A stretch of DNA of 39,862 nt, taken from IMG/VR virus record IMGVR_UViG_3300048837_000139, positions 1 to 39,862 of that record. The stretch is one strand, 5' to 3'. Below the pieces are notes generated by a model that worked only from the letters and a program-made list of their open reading frames with translations, was not told the origin of the DNA and made no database searches. Position 1 is the stretch's first letter. The number at the start of each line of letters is the position of its first letter. Below are positions 16,328 to 23,339 of the stretch, piece by piece. The position numbers and the translations under genes are program-made. The DNA is from a virus.

Positions 16328-17215
16328 GTCTCCATCCTCTTGCTGAGTGAATGTGGCCGCAAAGGCCGTTATCTCGTCGTCGATCGGCCCGCCGATACGA
16401 TCGGCCAGCCCGACTTCGAGGGCTTCGGGAGCCGTGTACGTTTGCGCTTCCGTGTCTCGGATCGCTTTTTCGTCCATCTCCCGGTTCCGGGCCACCAGGC
16501 CCACGAACTCCTTGTAGCTCGCGTCAACGCGAGACTGAATCTTGTCGCGCACACCCTTCGGCAGCGCCTCGTAGGGGTTGCCGTCAACCTTGTGCTTGCC
16601 GGCGAAGATGAAGGTGACTTTCACACCCTGCATCCGCATCCGCTCGGAAACCTCGATATGGGTCGCCACCACGCCGATCGAACCGACGCCACCGGAGCGC
16701 GTCACGCTGATATCGTCGGCCGCCGAGGCGATCGCGTAGGCGGCGGAATAGGCCGAGTCCGAGGCGAACGCCTTGATCGGCTTCTTGCCGCGCGAGGCGT
16801 GGATGAAATCGACCAGTTCGAAGTTCCCAGAAATCAGGCCGCCACCCGAGTCGATATCGAGTGCGATTCCCTTGACGTCGCCGTCGTTGAGACCGCGCTT
16901 GACCGCCTGGGTGATGTACTCGTAGCCGGTAGCCCATCCACCGAGTTGCCAGGGGAACTTGTTCAGGAGCACACCATGCACGGGAACGCGGAGAATGCCG
17001 TTCTTCACCGTGTAGGGGCGGTAGGCGGAACGCCAATCATCGGACGCGAACCAGAAATCGTCGGACGCCGACAGGTCGACTTGACTATCGGCCTGCTGCG
17101 CTTCGATCTGCTCAAGGATTCTCGTCGCCTGCATCGCGCAGACTTCGAGCCACGCGGCCAGTTCCTCGGCCACGAGCGCGGGTTGATTGTCGAAACGGGC
17201 AAGAATGGGATTCAC
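15896..17215 (-). CDS. S49-type head maturation protease (gpC-like) with scaffold tail
   Basis: This 439-residue protein joins an SppA-like serine protease domain (about 60-280) to a charged scaffold-like C-terminus (297-439). Visible motifs are I-D-S-G-G-G (121-126), A-Y-S-A-A-Y with the likely nucleophile S157, and S-G-G-V-G-S-I-G-V (174-182). G-K-H-K-V-D-G (206-212) carries the likely Lys partner. It cleaves scaffold and capsid precursors in the prohead. The start overlaps the portal stop (ATGA). The C-terminus is Ala/Glu/Lys-rich and contains an internal start for a separate scaffold protein, as in lambda C/Nu3. Confidence 0.9.
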   Translation of the reverse strand: MNPILARFDNQPALVAEELAAWLEVCAMQATRILEQIEAQQADSQVDLSASDDFWFASDDWRSAYRPYTVKNGILRVPVHGVLLNKFPWQLGGWATGYEYITQAVKRGLNDGDVKGIALDIDSGGGLISGNFELVDFIHASRGKKPIKAFASDSAYSAAYAIASAADDISVTRSGGVGSIGVVATHIEVSERMRMQGVKVTFIFAGKHKVDGNPYEALPKGVRDKIQSRVDASYKEFVGLVARNREMDEKAIRDTEAQTYTAPEALEVGLADRIGGPIDDEITAFAATFTQQEDGDMAEKQAQFTESDLDSAKAEAFAGGETKGAETERARITGILGSDEAKNRPAAAMLMVELGVDAKTAAEKLAKMPEETKAEALKSDEPKGQGAGAPKGMLDAAMKGSEHESLGDGNDNDEKSEAAADEALLLSAGLPGFRKQQSK

Positions 17216-18906
17216 GATTCACGCTCCTGCGGTGTGCCGGAAAGGGCGTTTTCCTGGTCCTGGGTGTCGGCCTCATAGACCGAGGGGATTTCCAGCTTGC
17301 GGTCGTTTTCCAGTTCCCGCTTGATCTGCTTGGCGGTGCGCCGCCAGTCGCCGCCGTCCCGGCGCGCGATCACGGCTTCCTTGGTCGTCAGACCGGCGGC
17401 GAGCGCCAGTTTGTCGGCCTGCGTCTCTTTCAGTGGGTCGATCATGCCGCGGCCGGCACCGATCCAGTCGGCTTGCGAGTAGGCTTCGGCGTTCAGACCG
17501 TCGTAGAAATTCGGGACGTTCGCACGCTTGAGCGTGTCAAGGTCGTTCCGGTTGATGGCTTCTTCCAGCCACAGGCGGTAGATGAACGACGCCACGCGGT
17601 CGGCCACCATGCGCTTCTGCGACTGCATCGACTTCCAGGCTTCACCGATCGAGGCGCGAGCCGACGAGTAGTTCGTCTTGGTGTAGTCCCGCGAGAACTG
17701 CTCGTAGGAGAGGTTGAGCGCCGACGCGATGTAGCGCAGCAGGTTCGCCATGAAGGCTTCGTCTTCTGGCCCTTGCGCGCCTGGATTCTGCAAATTCAAC
17801 TTCATGCCGGGTGGAAGGATCGGGATTGCGGCGCCGTCGATATGCAGGTTCTTCGAACCGCCGGAATATTCCTGAACGGATGCAAGGTAATCGAGCATCC
17901 ATTGCGTCGTCGGATTGCCGTCCGCTGCCGCCCCGGCGCCCACGGCCGACACCACGTCGTCCGGAAGTTCGGCCTCGAAGGCCGCGGCGTAGGTTGCAGC
18001 GATCACGGCCTTCTGGAGCTGCGTCTTGCGGAAATTCTTGGTGTACCGCATCTCGGTTAGTGCCGAGGTCAGGATCGAGATACCACGCGATTGCTCTGGA
18101 CGCATCTGCTCATAGACGTGCAGCACGTTGTCTCGCCCCCACGGGCGGTTCGCCGGAATCCGCGTCCATTTCTGCCGCGACAGGTCGCCGTAGTCATGGA
18201 ACGGACCTTCTGAGGGGTGCGAATTGCGGAACCAGTAGGCGATGGGGCGACCCTTGGTATCGACCTCGACGCCGTTCCGCATGTAGGGGTAGGTGCCGAG
18301 ATGATAGTCGGTCGGATTGCACAGGCGATCGGAGTCGATCATCTGGAACGCGGTGCGGTAGGGGCGTCCGACGCCCGGCATCCAGTCAGCGATCCCGGTC
18401 ACTTCGCCGCCGGCGACATAGACGCCCACGGCGAGTCGCACGATATCGGTCAACGTGCCGATACCACGGGCGTCGGCCCAGTGCTTCGGGCTTTCCGCCC
18501 AAAGAGAGAATTTGGTCTCGACTTCCTCCTGGAATTCTTCCTCCCAGGTGTCGTCTTCCTTGCCGAAAAGCACCTTTGTCGCAGGTCGCGCATTGAGCAT
18601 GTAGCGAGCGCCGACGATGGAATCCTTCCAGATCGTCGCACCGGAGGCCACGAGCGCGTCGTTGCGCACCATGTCGCGGGCGCGGGCGTCGATCGTCGCC
18701 TTCTCGGGCAGAATGTCGGCGTCGGCCGAGCGGAGCGATGGACGCCACATGCCGAGGTCGCTCAGTGTCTTGGAACCGTCGTGAGCCACGCCGCCGGTCC
18801 CGGTTCCTGCCGCCAGTTGAACCGGGACCGGCTCTGCCGCGCCGCCCGCGGGGAGGACGTCCACAGGACCGCCCAGCAGTTCTTGGAGAGTCGAATCCAT
18901 CACCAT
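17212..18906 (-). CDS. Portal protein (lambda gpB family)
   Basis: A 564-residue protein from ATG 18906, which overlaps the gpW-like stop as TGATG; a GTG one codon upstream is also possible. Lambda-type portal features include A-R-A-R-D-M-V-R-N-D (about 74-83), G-V-G-R-P-Y-R-T-A-F-Q-M-I-D-S-D-R-L and V-L-H-V-Y-E-Q-M-R-P-E-Q-S-R-G. The N-Y-S-S-A-R-A-S motif (about 408-415) is near invariant in this family. Twelve subunits form the vertex through which terminase pumps DNA. The C-terminal part is charged and may be trimmed during maturation. The stop overlaps the protease start (ATGA). Confidence 0.93.
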   Translation of the reverse strand: MVMDSTLQELLGGPVDVLPAGGAAEPVPVQLAAGTGTGGVAHDGSKTLSDLGMWRPSLRSADADILPEKATIDARARDMVRNDALVASGATIWKDSIVGARYMLNARPATKVLFGKEDDTWEEEFQEEVETKFSLWAESPKHWADARGIGTLTDIVRLAVGVYVAGGEVTGIADWMPGVGRPYRTAFQMIDSDRLCNPTDYHLGTYPYMRNGVEVDTKGRPIAYWFRNSHPSEGPFHDYGDLSRQKWTRIPANRPWGRDNVLHVYEQMRPEQSRGISILTSALTEMRYTKNFRKTQLQKAVIAATYAAAFEAELPDDVVSAVGAGAAADGNPTTQWMLDYLASVQEYSGGSKNLHIDGAAIPILPPGMKLNLQNPGAQGPEDEAFMANLLRYIASALNLSYEQFSRDYTKTNYSSARASIGEAWKSMQSQKRMVADRVASFIYRLWLEEAINRNDLDTLKRANVPNFYDGLNAEAYSQADWIGAGRGMIDPLKETQADKLALAAGLTTKEAVIARRDGGDWRRTAKQIKRELENDRKLEIPSVYEADTQDQENALSGTPQERES

Positions 18907-19124
18907 CACCCGAACACCGGACGCAGCGGGCCGCTCGGCCGGGTTGAGCCTGCGAGTTCGGCTTCAAGTTCCTTGATGTAGGTGCGCAAACGGCTTGCGT
19001 TCGCCTGGGTGTACCTCACGCTCGAACCGTCACTGTCCCTTACTTCCACGGCCTGTTCGCCCGTCATCAGGCGATGATAGGCGTCGCGGGCCTCGGCCAG
19101 TTTTTCGGCTGTAGTCAGCGCCAA
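18906..19124 (-). CDS. Head-tail joining protein gpW-like, 72 aa
   Basis: The frame is open upstream to TTG 19169, but I prefer TTG 19124. GGAGAGG stands about 9 nt before it, and the protein then starts at the place lambda gpW (68 aa) starts. Matching features are E-K-L-A-E-A-R-D-A-Y-H-R-L-M-T-G, then V-R-D-S-D-G-S-S-V-R-Y-T and a helix R-L-R-T-Y-I-K-E-L-E. gpW binds inside the head-tail connector and is needed before FII can join. No ATG is available in this frame. It lies between terminase and portal, as in lambda. Confidence 0.88.
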   Translation of the reverse strand: MALTTAEKLAEARDAYHRLMTGEQAVEVRDSDGSSVRYTQANASRLRTYIKELEAELAGSTRPSGPLRPVFG

Positions 19125-19184
19125 GGGGGTGCCCTCTCCAAGTTTCAAGCCAAGTCTTACAGGAACCAAACGAACATTGCAACT

Positions 19185-19211
19185 AAAACGTGATGATACC
19201 GCAAAACGTGA
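19185..19211. repeat. Two direct copies of AAAACGTGA between terminase and gpW-like gene
   Basis: AAAACGTGA stands at 19185-19193 and again at 19203-19211, 18 bp apart, in the only gap between large terminase and gpW-like gene. It is the same half-site as in the 19-bp palindromes at 22.7, 25.7, 32.5 and 35.8 kb. A regulator binding site is likely but not proven. Confidence 0.5.
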
Positions 19212-19214
19212 GCA

Positions 19215-21404
19215 TCAGGCCAGTTTCTTCGCCAGGTCGGCGAAGGATTGTCGCTTCCGGGCCGCTCCGACAGGTTGGGTGTCCCCGTCATCCCTGCCGA
19301 AAACGAACTCGTTCGCGTTCCACTCGTCGGCCCAGATCGGCGGGTCGGAGAAATTCAGCCTCTCGGCGCCGAAATGCACGAATGGGACCATCTTCTCGAC
19401 CGGCCGGATGGCGATACCAATAGCATAGTAGGTCAGGTCGAACGCCTCGTTGCGCCGCTTCGCCGGGTTCTCCCACCCCTTGTCTGTGCGGATTTCGGTC
19501 GTCATCTGCTTGTAGAACCAGTCAGGCGATGTATCCGGGTAGCGGATCATTCCGCCCCGTACATCGTCGGCGTCTTCCTCGTTGACGCGCCGCGCGAGCA
19601 TCTGCGACACGCGGTCTTTCAACTTGTTCGAGTTCAGCAGGAGCACGGGAATATCGCCGCGGGCGATCGCGTGCTTGTCCTTCTTGTGGGAATCAGGCCA
19701 GGTCGTGCGCGCCGCCGGGGCGATCTTGCTCGGTTCACCCTTGAGCGGGATGAACCGTGTGTGCGAGCCATCGCCGATCTTGCGGAGGCGCCGCCAGTGG
19801 TTGTAGGCGTTCGCCGCTGCACCCTCGCCGCCGCCGGTGTCGTAGCCCACAGCCCGGATCCGCATCCGCCGCCCGGAACCGTCCGCGAGCGGATAGGATC
19901 GAGTCAGCAACTCGTCGAGCACTTCCCAGTCTTCGGCGTAGGCGAACGGGTCGATCGGAAGCCGGTCGTCGTTGCCGTCCCGGCGGTTCGACAGACGGAA
20001 TTTGAAGCCGTCGACAATGGCGAGGTCTCCGTTCGGCATGAAGCCGTTGATCTGAACCACGAAGCAGGTCTTCTGCACGTCGACGGTGGCGATCAGGAAG
20101 CGCACGTCGAATGGAACGACCGGCTCGCCGTCGATTTCCTCCCACGGCTCGGCCTTCTCCTTCAACTGCTCGGGGACACGCTCGGAGAGGCGGTGCGCCG
20201 GGATATAGAACCCGCCCTGGTCGGTCGTGATCGTCGTCCGCAGCGGGCCGTCGTCGCCTGTATCTTCGAGTGCCTTCTGCGCCCGCAGGTACTTGACGAC
20301 GAGTTCTCCCATCGGCTGATAGGCCGCCGCCGGTCCCTTCAACCAGAACGAGGCGATATCGGAGCGCGCGATCTGCATTCCAGGGATCGGTTCAAGACGA
20401 TCGTCATGCGTCAACCTGGCGCCATCCGGCACCCACCGGCCGCCGAGGTTCAGTTTCATCTTCTCGCCGGGTCGGATGATGCAGCCGTTATGCGGACAGA
20501 CCATCACGGTCGCTTCCTTGGCGAGAATCGGGTCGGTGTGGCCGCCCCAGTTCAGCAGCTTGAAATCCGGCTCGAACCACTCCGCGCAACTCGGGCACTT
20601 CCAGTAGAATCGCCGCTTGTCTCCGCGGTTGTAGAGTTCGAAAATTCCGCGGATCGGCGGCGCCTCGTGCGGCGTGGCGGGAACCCACTTCGGATCCATG
20701 ATCTCCTTGTGCGGATTCGGCGACGCCTCCGCCACCGTCATCCCGAACCGCCCCTTGGTCTGCGTCCGCTTCTGCGCCATGTCGAATGGCGTGCCTTCGC
20801 CGTCGACGAGATCGGGCATCCGCTCGTAGTCGATCAACCACACCTTGCCGACCGTGATGTTCGACAGGTTGTTGGCGGTCGGATAGGTTATCAGCAGGCG
20901 CATCCCCGACAGGAAGGTCTTGTCGAAGGTGTTGTCGTCCTCGCGGCGTGTGAGCTGGCGGCGCCTGACCTCGGGCGAGGCTTGCAGGAACCGTTCGAGG
21001 TCGCCGTTCGACCACTTCCGCGCGTTCTCCCGGTCCATCTGAACGAACATCATGTCCTCGGGATCGGTGATGACCGTGTGCGCGATCCAGCCGAGGCCGG
21101 CCACGGATTTGCCCGTCCGCGCGGGGCCGACGAAGACCATGCCTTGATGGTTGAGGTCGGTGAGCGTGTTCATAGGCTCGACGAGATAGGGCGTCTTGAG
21201 CGGGGACCAGGGCGTCGAGTTGCCGGTGCCGGAACCCATCCGCATGAATTTCGAGGCCGCCTCGGACACGCTCATGCGCACTGGCGGCACCATCTCGGAG
21301 AAGGCCGCCGATGCAATATGTTCAAGCGTCGGATAGCGGGCTTCCTTGACCAGTTCGCGAATGGTCGGAGGCCGCATCTGCTTTTTCGGCTTGGGGGGTT
21401 TCAT
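19215..21404 (-). CDS. Terminase large subunit (GpA family)
   Basis: A 729-residue protein; I start at ATG 21404, which overlaps the SLOG gene stop (ATGA). The open frame extends further upstream only because it shadows other genes. Motifs: Walker A G-P-A-R-T-G-K-S (93-100), a likely Walker B at V-W-L-I-D-Y-E-R-M, and a zinc-like pair C-P-S-C ... C-P-H-N-G-C (about 280-330). The nuclease-type segment F-L-I-A-T-V-D-V-Q is near residue 440. These are typical of lambda gpA-like terminases, which cut at cos sites and pump DNA. A cos-type packaging mode is therefore expected. Confidence 0.95.
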   Translation of the reverse strand: MKPPKPKKQMRPPTIRELVKEARYPTLEHIASAAFSEMVPPVRMSVSEAASKFMRMGSGTGNSTPWSPLKTPYLVEPMNTLTDLNHQGMVFVGPARTGKSVAGLGWIAHTVITDPEDMMFVQMDRENARKWSNGDLERFLQASPEVRRRQLTRREDDNTFDKTFLSGMRLLITYPTANNLSNITVGKVWLIDYERMPDLVDGEGTPFDMAQKRTQTKGRFGMTVAEASPNPHKEIMDPKWVPATPHEAPPIRGIFELYNRGDKRRFYWKCPSCAEWFEPDFKLLNWGGHTDPILAKEATVMVCPHNGCIIRPGEKMKLNLGGRWVPDGARLTHDDRLEPIPGMQIARSDIASFWLKGPAAAYQPMGELVVKYLRAQKALEDTGDDGPLRTTITTDQGGFYIPAHRLSERVPEQLKEKAEPWEEIDGEPVVPFDVRFLIATVDVQKTCFVVQINGFMPNGDLAIVDGFKFRLSNRRDGNDDRLPIDPFAYAEDWEVLDELLTRSYPLADGSGRRMRIRAVGYDTGGGEGAAANAYNHWRRLRKIGDGSHTRFIPLKGEPSKIAPAARTTWPDSHKKDKHAIARGDIPVLLLNSNKLKDRVSQMLARRVNEEDADDVRGGMIRYPDTSPDWFYKQMTTEIRTDKGWENPAKRRNEAFDLTYYAIGIAIRPVEKMVPFVHFGAERLNFSDPPIWADEWNANEFVFGRDDGDTQPVGAARKRQSFADLAKKLA

Positions 21405-21895
21405 CCCAAAAGGTCCATCAGTTCGGGTTGCCAGCGGACCCACAGGTTCGTGACAGGGACACCCTTCTTCCGCGCGTAGGTGATGCAGTTGTGCGTTCCG
21501 CCGAACGAACCGTCCCACAACGCGATCACCGTCTCGGCGTGGTCGACCATCCACTCGTTCCGCGTCTGCAAGGCGCGGACGGCCGGCGTGAATTCGTCGC
21601 ATACGACGACACGTCGGTCTGCGAAGGAAAGCAGCCGGTGGTAGCGTTCTTGCGCCTCGGTAGGCCAGCGTCGTTCCTGCCCCTCGAAGGGGACCGCCGC
21701 CGTGAACGGGATACCAAGAAGAATGCAACCGGCGGCGACGGCCTGATCCCACCCGAGGGCCATTCCGGTGATGACGTGATCGGGTGCCATGAGGCGCAGT
21801 TGTTCGGCGGCGAAGGCCCCGAGCGCCCGGCGCGCGGTGATCCCATGCCCGCCGACTTTCTCGGGGCGATGGCCGGTGACGGCGATGGTTTTCAT
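21401..21895 (-). CDS. SLOG-family (YspA/DUF1273-like) protein, 164 aa
   Basis: It starts M-K-T-I-A-V-T-G-H-R-P-E-K-V-G-G, the typical first strand and loop of SLOG Rossmann-like nucleotide-binding proteins. V-I-T-G-M-A-L-G-W-D (41-50), a strand ending P-F-E-G-Q-E and A-L-W-D-G-S-F-G-G-T follow. These proteins bind nucleotides or nucleotide-derived ligands; some cleave glycosidic bonds. It is sandwiched between small and large terminase genes with ATGA overlaps on both sides, so it is made with the packaging proteins. Its role is unknown. A counter-defence function is a speculation based on SLOG use in nucleotide signalling. The C-terminus is E-L-M-D-L-L-G. Confidence 0.8.
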   Translation of the reverse strand: MKTIAVTGHRPEKVGGHGITARRALGAFAAEQLRLMAPDHVITGMALGWDQAVAAGCILLGIPFTAAVPFEGQERRWPTEAQERYHRLLSFADRRVVVCDEFTPAVRALQTRNEWMVDHAETVIALWDGSFGGTHNCITYARKKGVPVTNLWVRWQPELMDLLG

Positions 21896-22524
21896 TCCGC
21901 CGCGTCCTCGATCGGCATCCCGCCACCGCTGTCCAGTTCTTCCTCGATCGTCCGAGACATGGACGCATCCGTCGACGAGACGGACGGCATGTCGACCAGC
22001 TTCTCGCGGATGCTGACCAGCAGTTCGTTGCTGGAATCGACAATGGAGTTGTACTGCTCGTTGGTGAGGTCTTCCTTGCCAGGAAGGTCTTCGACCCACA
22101 TGCGGACTTCTTCCTTGATCATCATTGCCACGCGGCCGAAGACCTGCATCACTTCGTCCGTGTGCCAGAGGTCGTTCGAGGCTCGCATGACGCGGTTCCG
22201 CTGGTGGGCCGAGTCCCAGAACATCTTGTTGACGTAGGGCGGCAGACTGGCGGCGTTCTTCGAGGCAAACCATTCCTCGATGTTCCCGCGCGGCTGCACG
22301 AGATAGGACATGGCTTCGAGGAAATCGTAGAGCGGCGTGTCGACGCCCTTGTGCTTCACCCATTCCTTCGCCGGGCAGCGCGAGAGACGGGCGCGAATCT
22401 GGTAGGGCTGCTTCCCGAGCACTTGCGCCAGGAAGGTGATCCCCACCGGCTTGCGGAACGAGCCGACATGGACAGGTTCCTCGGAGGCGCTGCCGCCAAG
22501 AAGATCGTCGAGGTCGTCGCTCAT
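21892..22524 (-). CDS. Terminase small subunit (DUF1441-like), 210 aa
   Basis: I start at ATG 22524, which overlaps the stop of the AlpA-like gene (ATGA). The first residues are acidic (MSDDLDDLLGG). A helical region with F-L-A-Q-V-L-G-K-Q-P-Y-Q-I-R-A-R-L (HTH-like, about 27-43) follows. Then come Y-V-N-K-M-F-W-D-S-A-H-Q-R-N-R-V-M-R-A-S-N-D-L-W and a coiled C-terminal half. This plan fits DUF1441-type proteins found before GpA-type terminases. It would recognise the packaging site and recruit the large subunit. The identification rests on synteny and pattern. Confidence 0.75.
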   Translation of the reverse strand: MSDDLDDLLGGSASEEPVHVGSFRKPVGITFLAQVLGKQPYQIRARLSRCPAKEWVKHKGVDTPLYDFLEAMSYLVQPRGNIEEWFASKNAASLPPYVNKMFWDSAHQRNRVMRASNDLWHTDEVMQVFGRVAMMIKEEVRMWVEDLPGKEDLTNEQYNSIVDSSNELLVSIREKLVDMPSVSSTDASMSRTIEEELDSGGGMPIEDAAE

Positions 22525-22697
22525 CCCTGCGCCTCCATCCAGTCGTCCACGGCAGCCTCGGGCCAGACGGAAATCCGATAGGAGATGCGAACCTGCCGCG
22601 GGAAGCGGCTTTCCTTGATCCGGCGGTAGATTTCGCTCTTGGAAAGGCCAGTCTTCCGGATGACCTCTCCGAGCCGAAGTTGGCGTTTCTCTTGCAT
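22521..22697 (-). CDS. AlpA-family small HTH regulator, 58 aa
   Basis: A very short gene. It starts MQEKRQLRLGEVIRKTGLSK at ATG 22697 with GGAGG 5 nt upstream and ends with TGA that overlaps the small terminase start. The pattern L-x-x-V-I-R-K-T-G-L-S-K-S-E-I-Y-R-R-I-K, then F-P-x-x-V-R-I-S-Y-R and W-x-E-A-A-V-D-D-W-M, is that of AlpA/MerR-like excisionase-type DNA-binding proteins. As first gene of the packaging operon it may regulate the late genes. It could also bind near cos as an architectural protein, like a Nu1 HTH domain on its own. Confidence 0.85.
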   Translation of the reverse strand: MQEKRQLRLGEVIRKTGLSKSEIYRRIKESRFPRQVRISYRISVWPEAAVDDWMEAQG

Positions 22698-22721
22698 CGT
22701 GTCCTCCGATGAGTCGAAGGC

Positions 22722-22749
22722 ACAATATCACTTTTCGCGTGACAAGCAA
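22722..22749 (-). promoter_or_regulatory. Putative leftward late promoter with overlapping palindromic operator
   Basis: On the minus strand TTGCTT (plus 22744-22749) and TATTGT (plus 22722-22727) stand 16 nt apart, about 30-50 nt before the AlpA-like gene. The space between is filled by the palindrome TATCAC-TTTTCGC-GTGACA (22726-22744). A protein bound there would cover the promoter. The promoter call is weak; the palindrome is clear. Confidence 0.5.
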
Positions 22750-23136
22750 GTATTGCGATGATAGGAATATGGGCACCCGCCTTCTTGTGGGGCATCCAGT
22801 TCGAATCGTAAAGTTTGGTCTTGCCAGAATACGATCTCACCCGTAGGGATGCCCCTCACGAATGCGGCGTAGGCCGGTACAGCATTGTCGGCCTCCTGAG
22901 CGCGATGCTGGGCGGCGTCGCATTCGACTTGTCTTTCTACCGGCCTCTTGCCTCGTGGCGATAGGAGAAATGTTGATCCCGATGCCGGTTAGGGGTCATG
23001 CCGAGGGTGTCGGAACAAGCGGAAGGCGGGAGCCGCAATACACCCTACCCGCAGTTTACGGTGAGCGTGGAAGCCTCGGATAACGACGAACGGGCCTGAC
23101 ACCACGCAGAGAAGTGAAGGATGCCGCCTTCCGCGC
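22750..23136. other. Non-coding region next to terminase genes, possible cos/packaging region
   Basis: No convincing gene is seen in this stretch. It has two structures. One is a 9-bp inverted repeat GGGGCATCC (22789-22797) / GGATGCCCC (22847-22855) enclosing 49 nt. The other is an 11-bp inverted repeat GCGGAAGGCGG (23019-23029) / CCGCCTTCCGC (23124-23134). In lambda-like phages with GpA terminases cos lies just upstream of the small terminase gene, which is this place. The exact cut site cannot be seen. Confidence 0.45.
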
Positions 23137-23256
23137 TCACCCCAACAGCTCCCCAAGGCCCCGCTGCCCTTCGAGGTAGTCACTCCACCAGGTCATCATC
23201 CGCACGCGCTCGGGCCAATATTCGGCCGAGTTGTAGGCAGCCCGTAGGGGAGTCAC
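23137..23256 (-). pseudogene. Remnant of tyrosine integrase C-terminus
   Basis: Reading leftward from GTG 23256, a 39-codon frame gives P-L-R-A-A-Y-N-S-A-E-Y-W-P-E-R-V-R-M-M and then W-W-S-D-Y-L-E-G, ending at TGA 23137. The A-Y-N-x-A-E-Y ... E-R-x-x-M-M-x-x-W-x-D-Y-L pattern is that of the last helix of many phage integrases. Eight codons upstream of GTG is a TAA, so the catalytic part is gone. It could be a decayed integrase or an end brought in by recombination at an attachment site. It ends in G-E-L-L-G. Confidence 0.55.
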
Positions 23257-23339
23257 ATATCTAATAAAATCAATTCGTTAGGCGAACCCCTACCGGCAAT
23301 AATACCGTCATCGGGCGGGACACATTGGGACGAATGGAG

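Noticed and set aside
22789-22855. Possible tRNA (GGTTCGAATC-like word and pairing ends)
   Set aside because: The outer stem pairs, but no T-arm or anticodon arm can be drawn in either direction and the TTCGAA word has no matching stem.
22862-23083. Short plus-strand frame in the gap beside terminase
   Set aside because: No ribosome site, Arg-rich shadow-like composition, and it crosses the inverted repeats.
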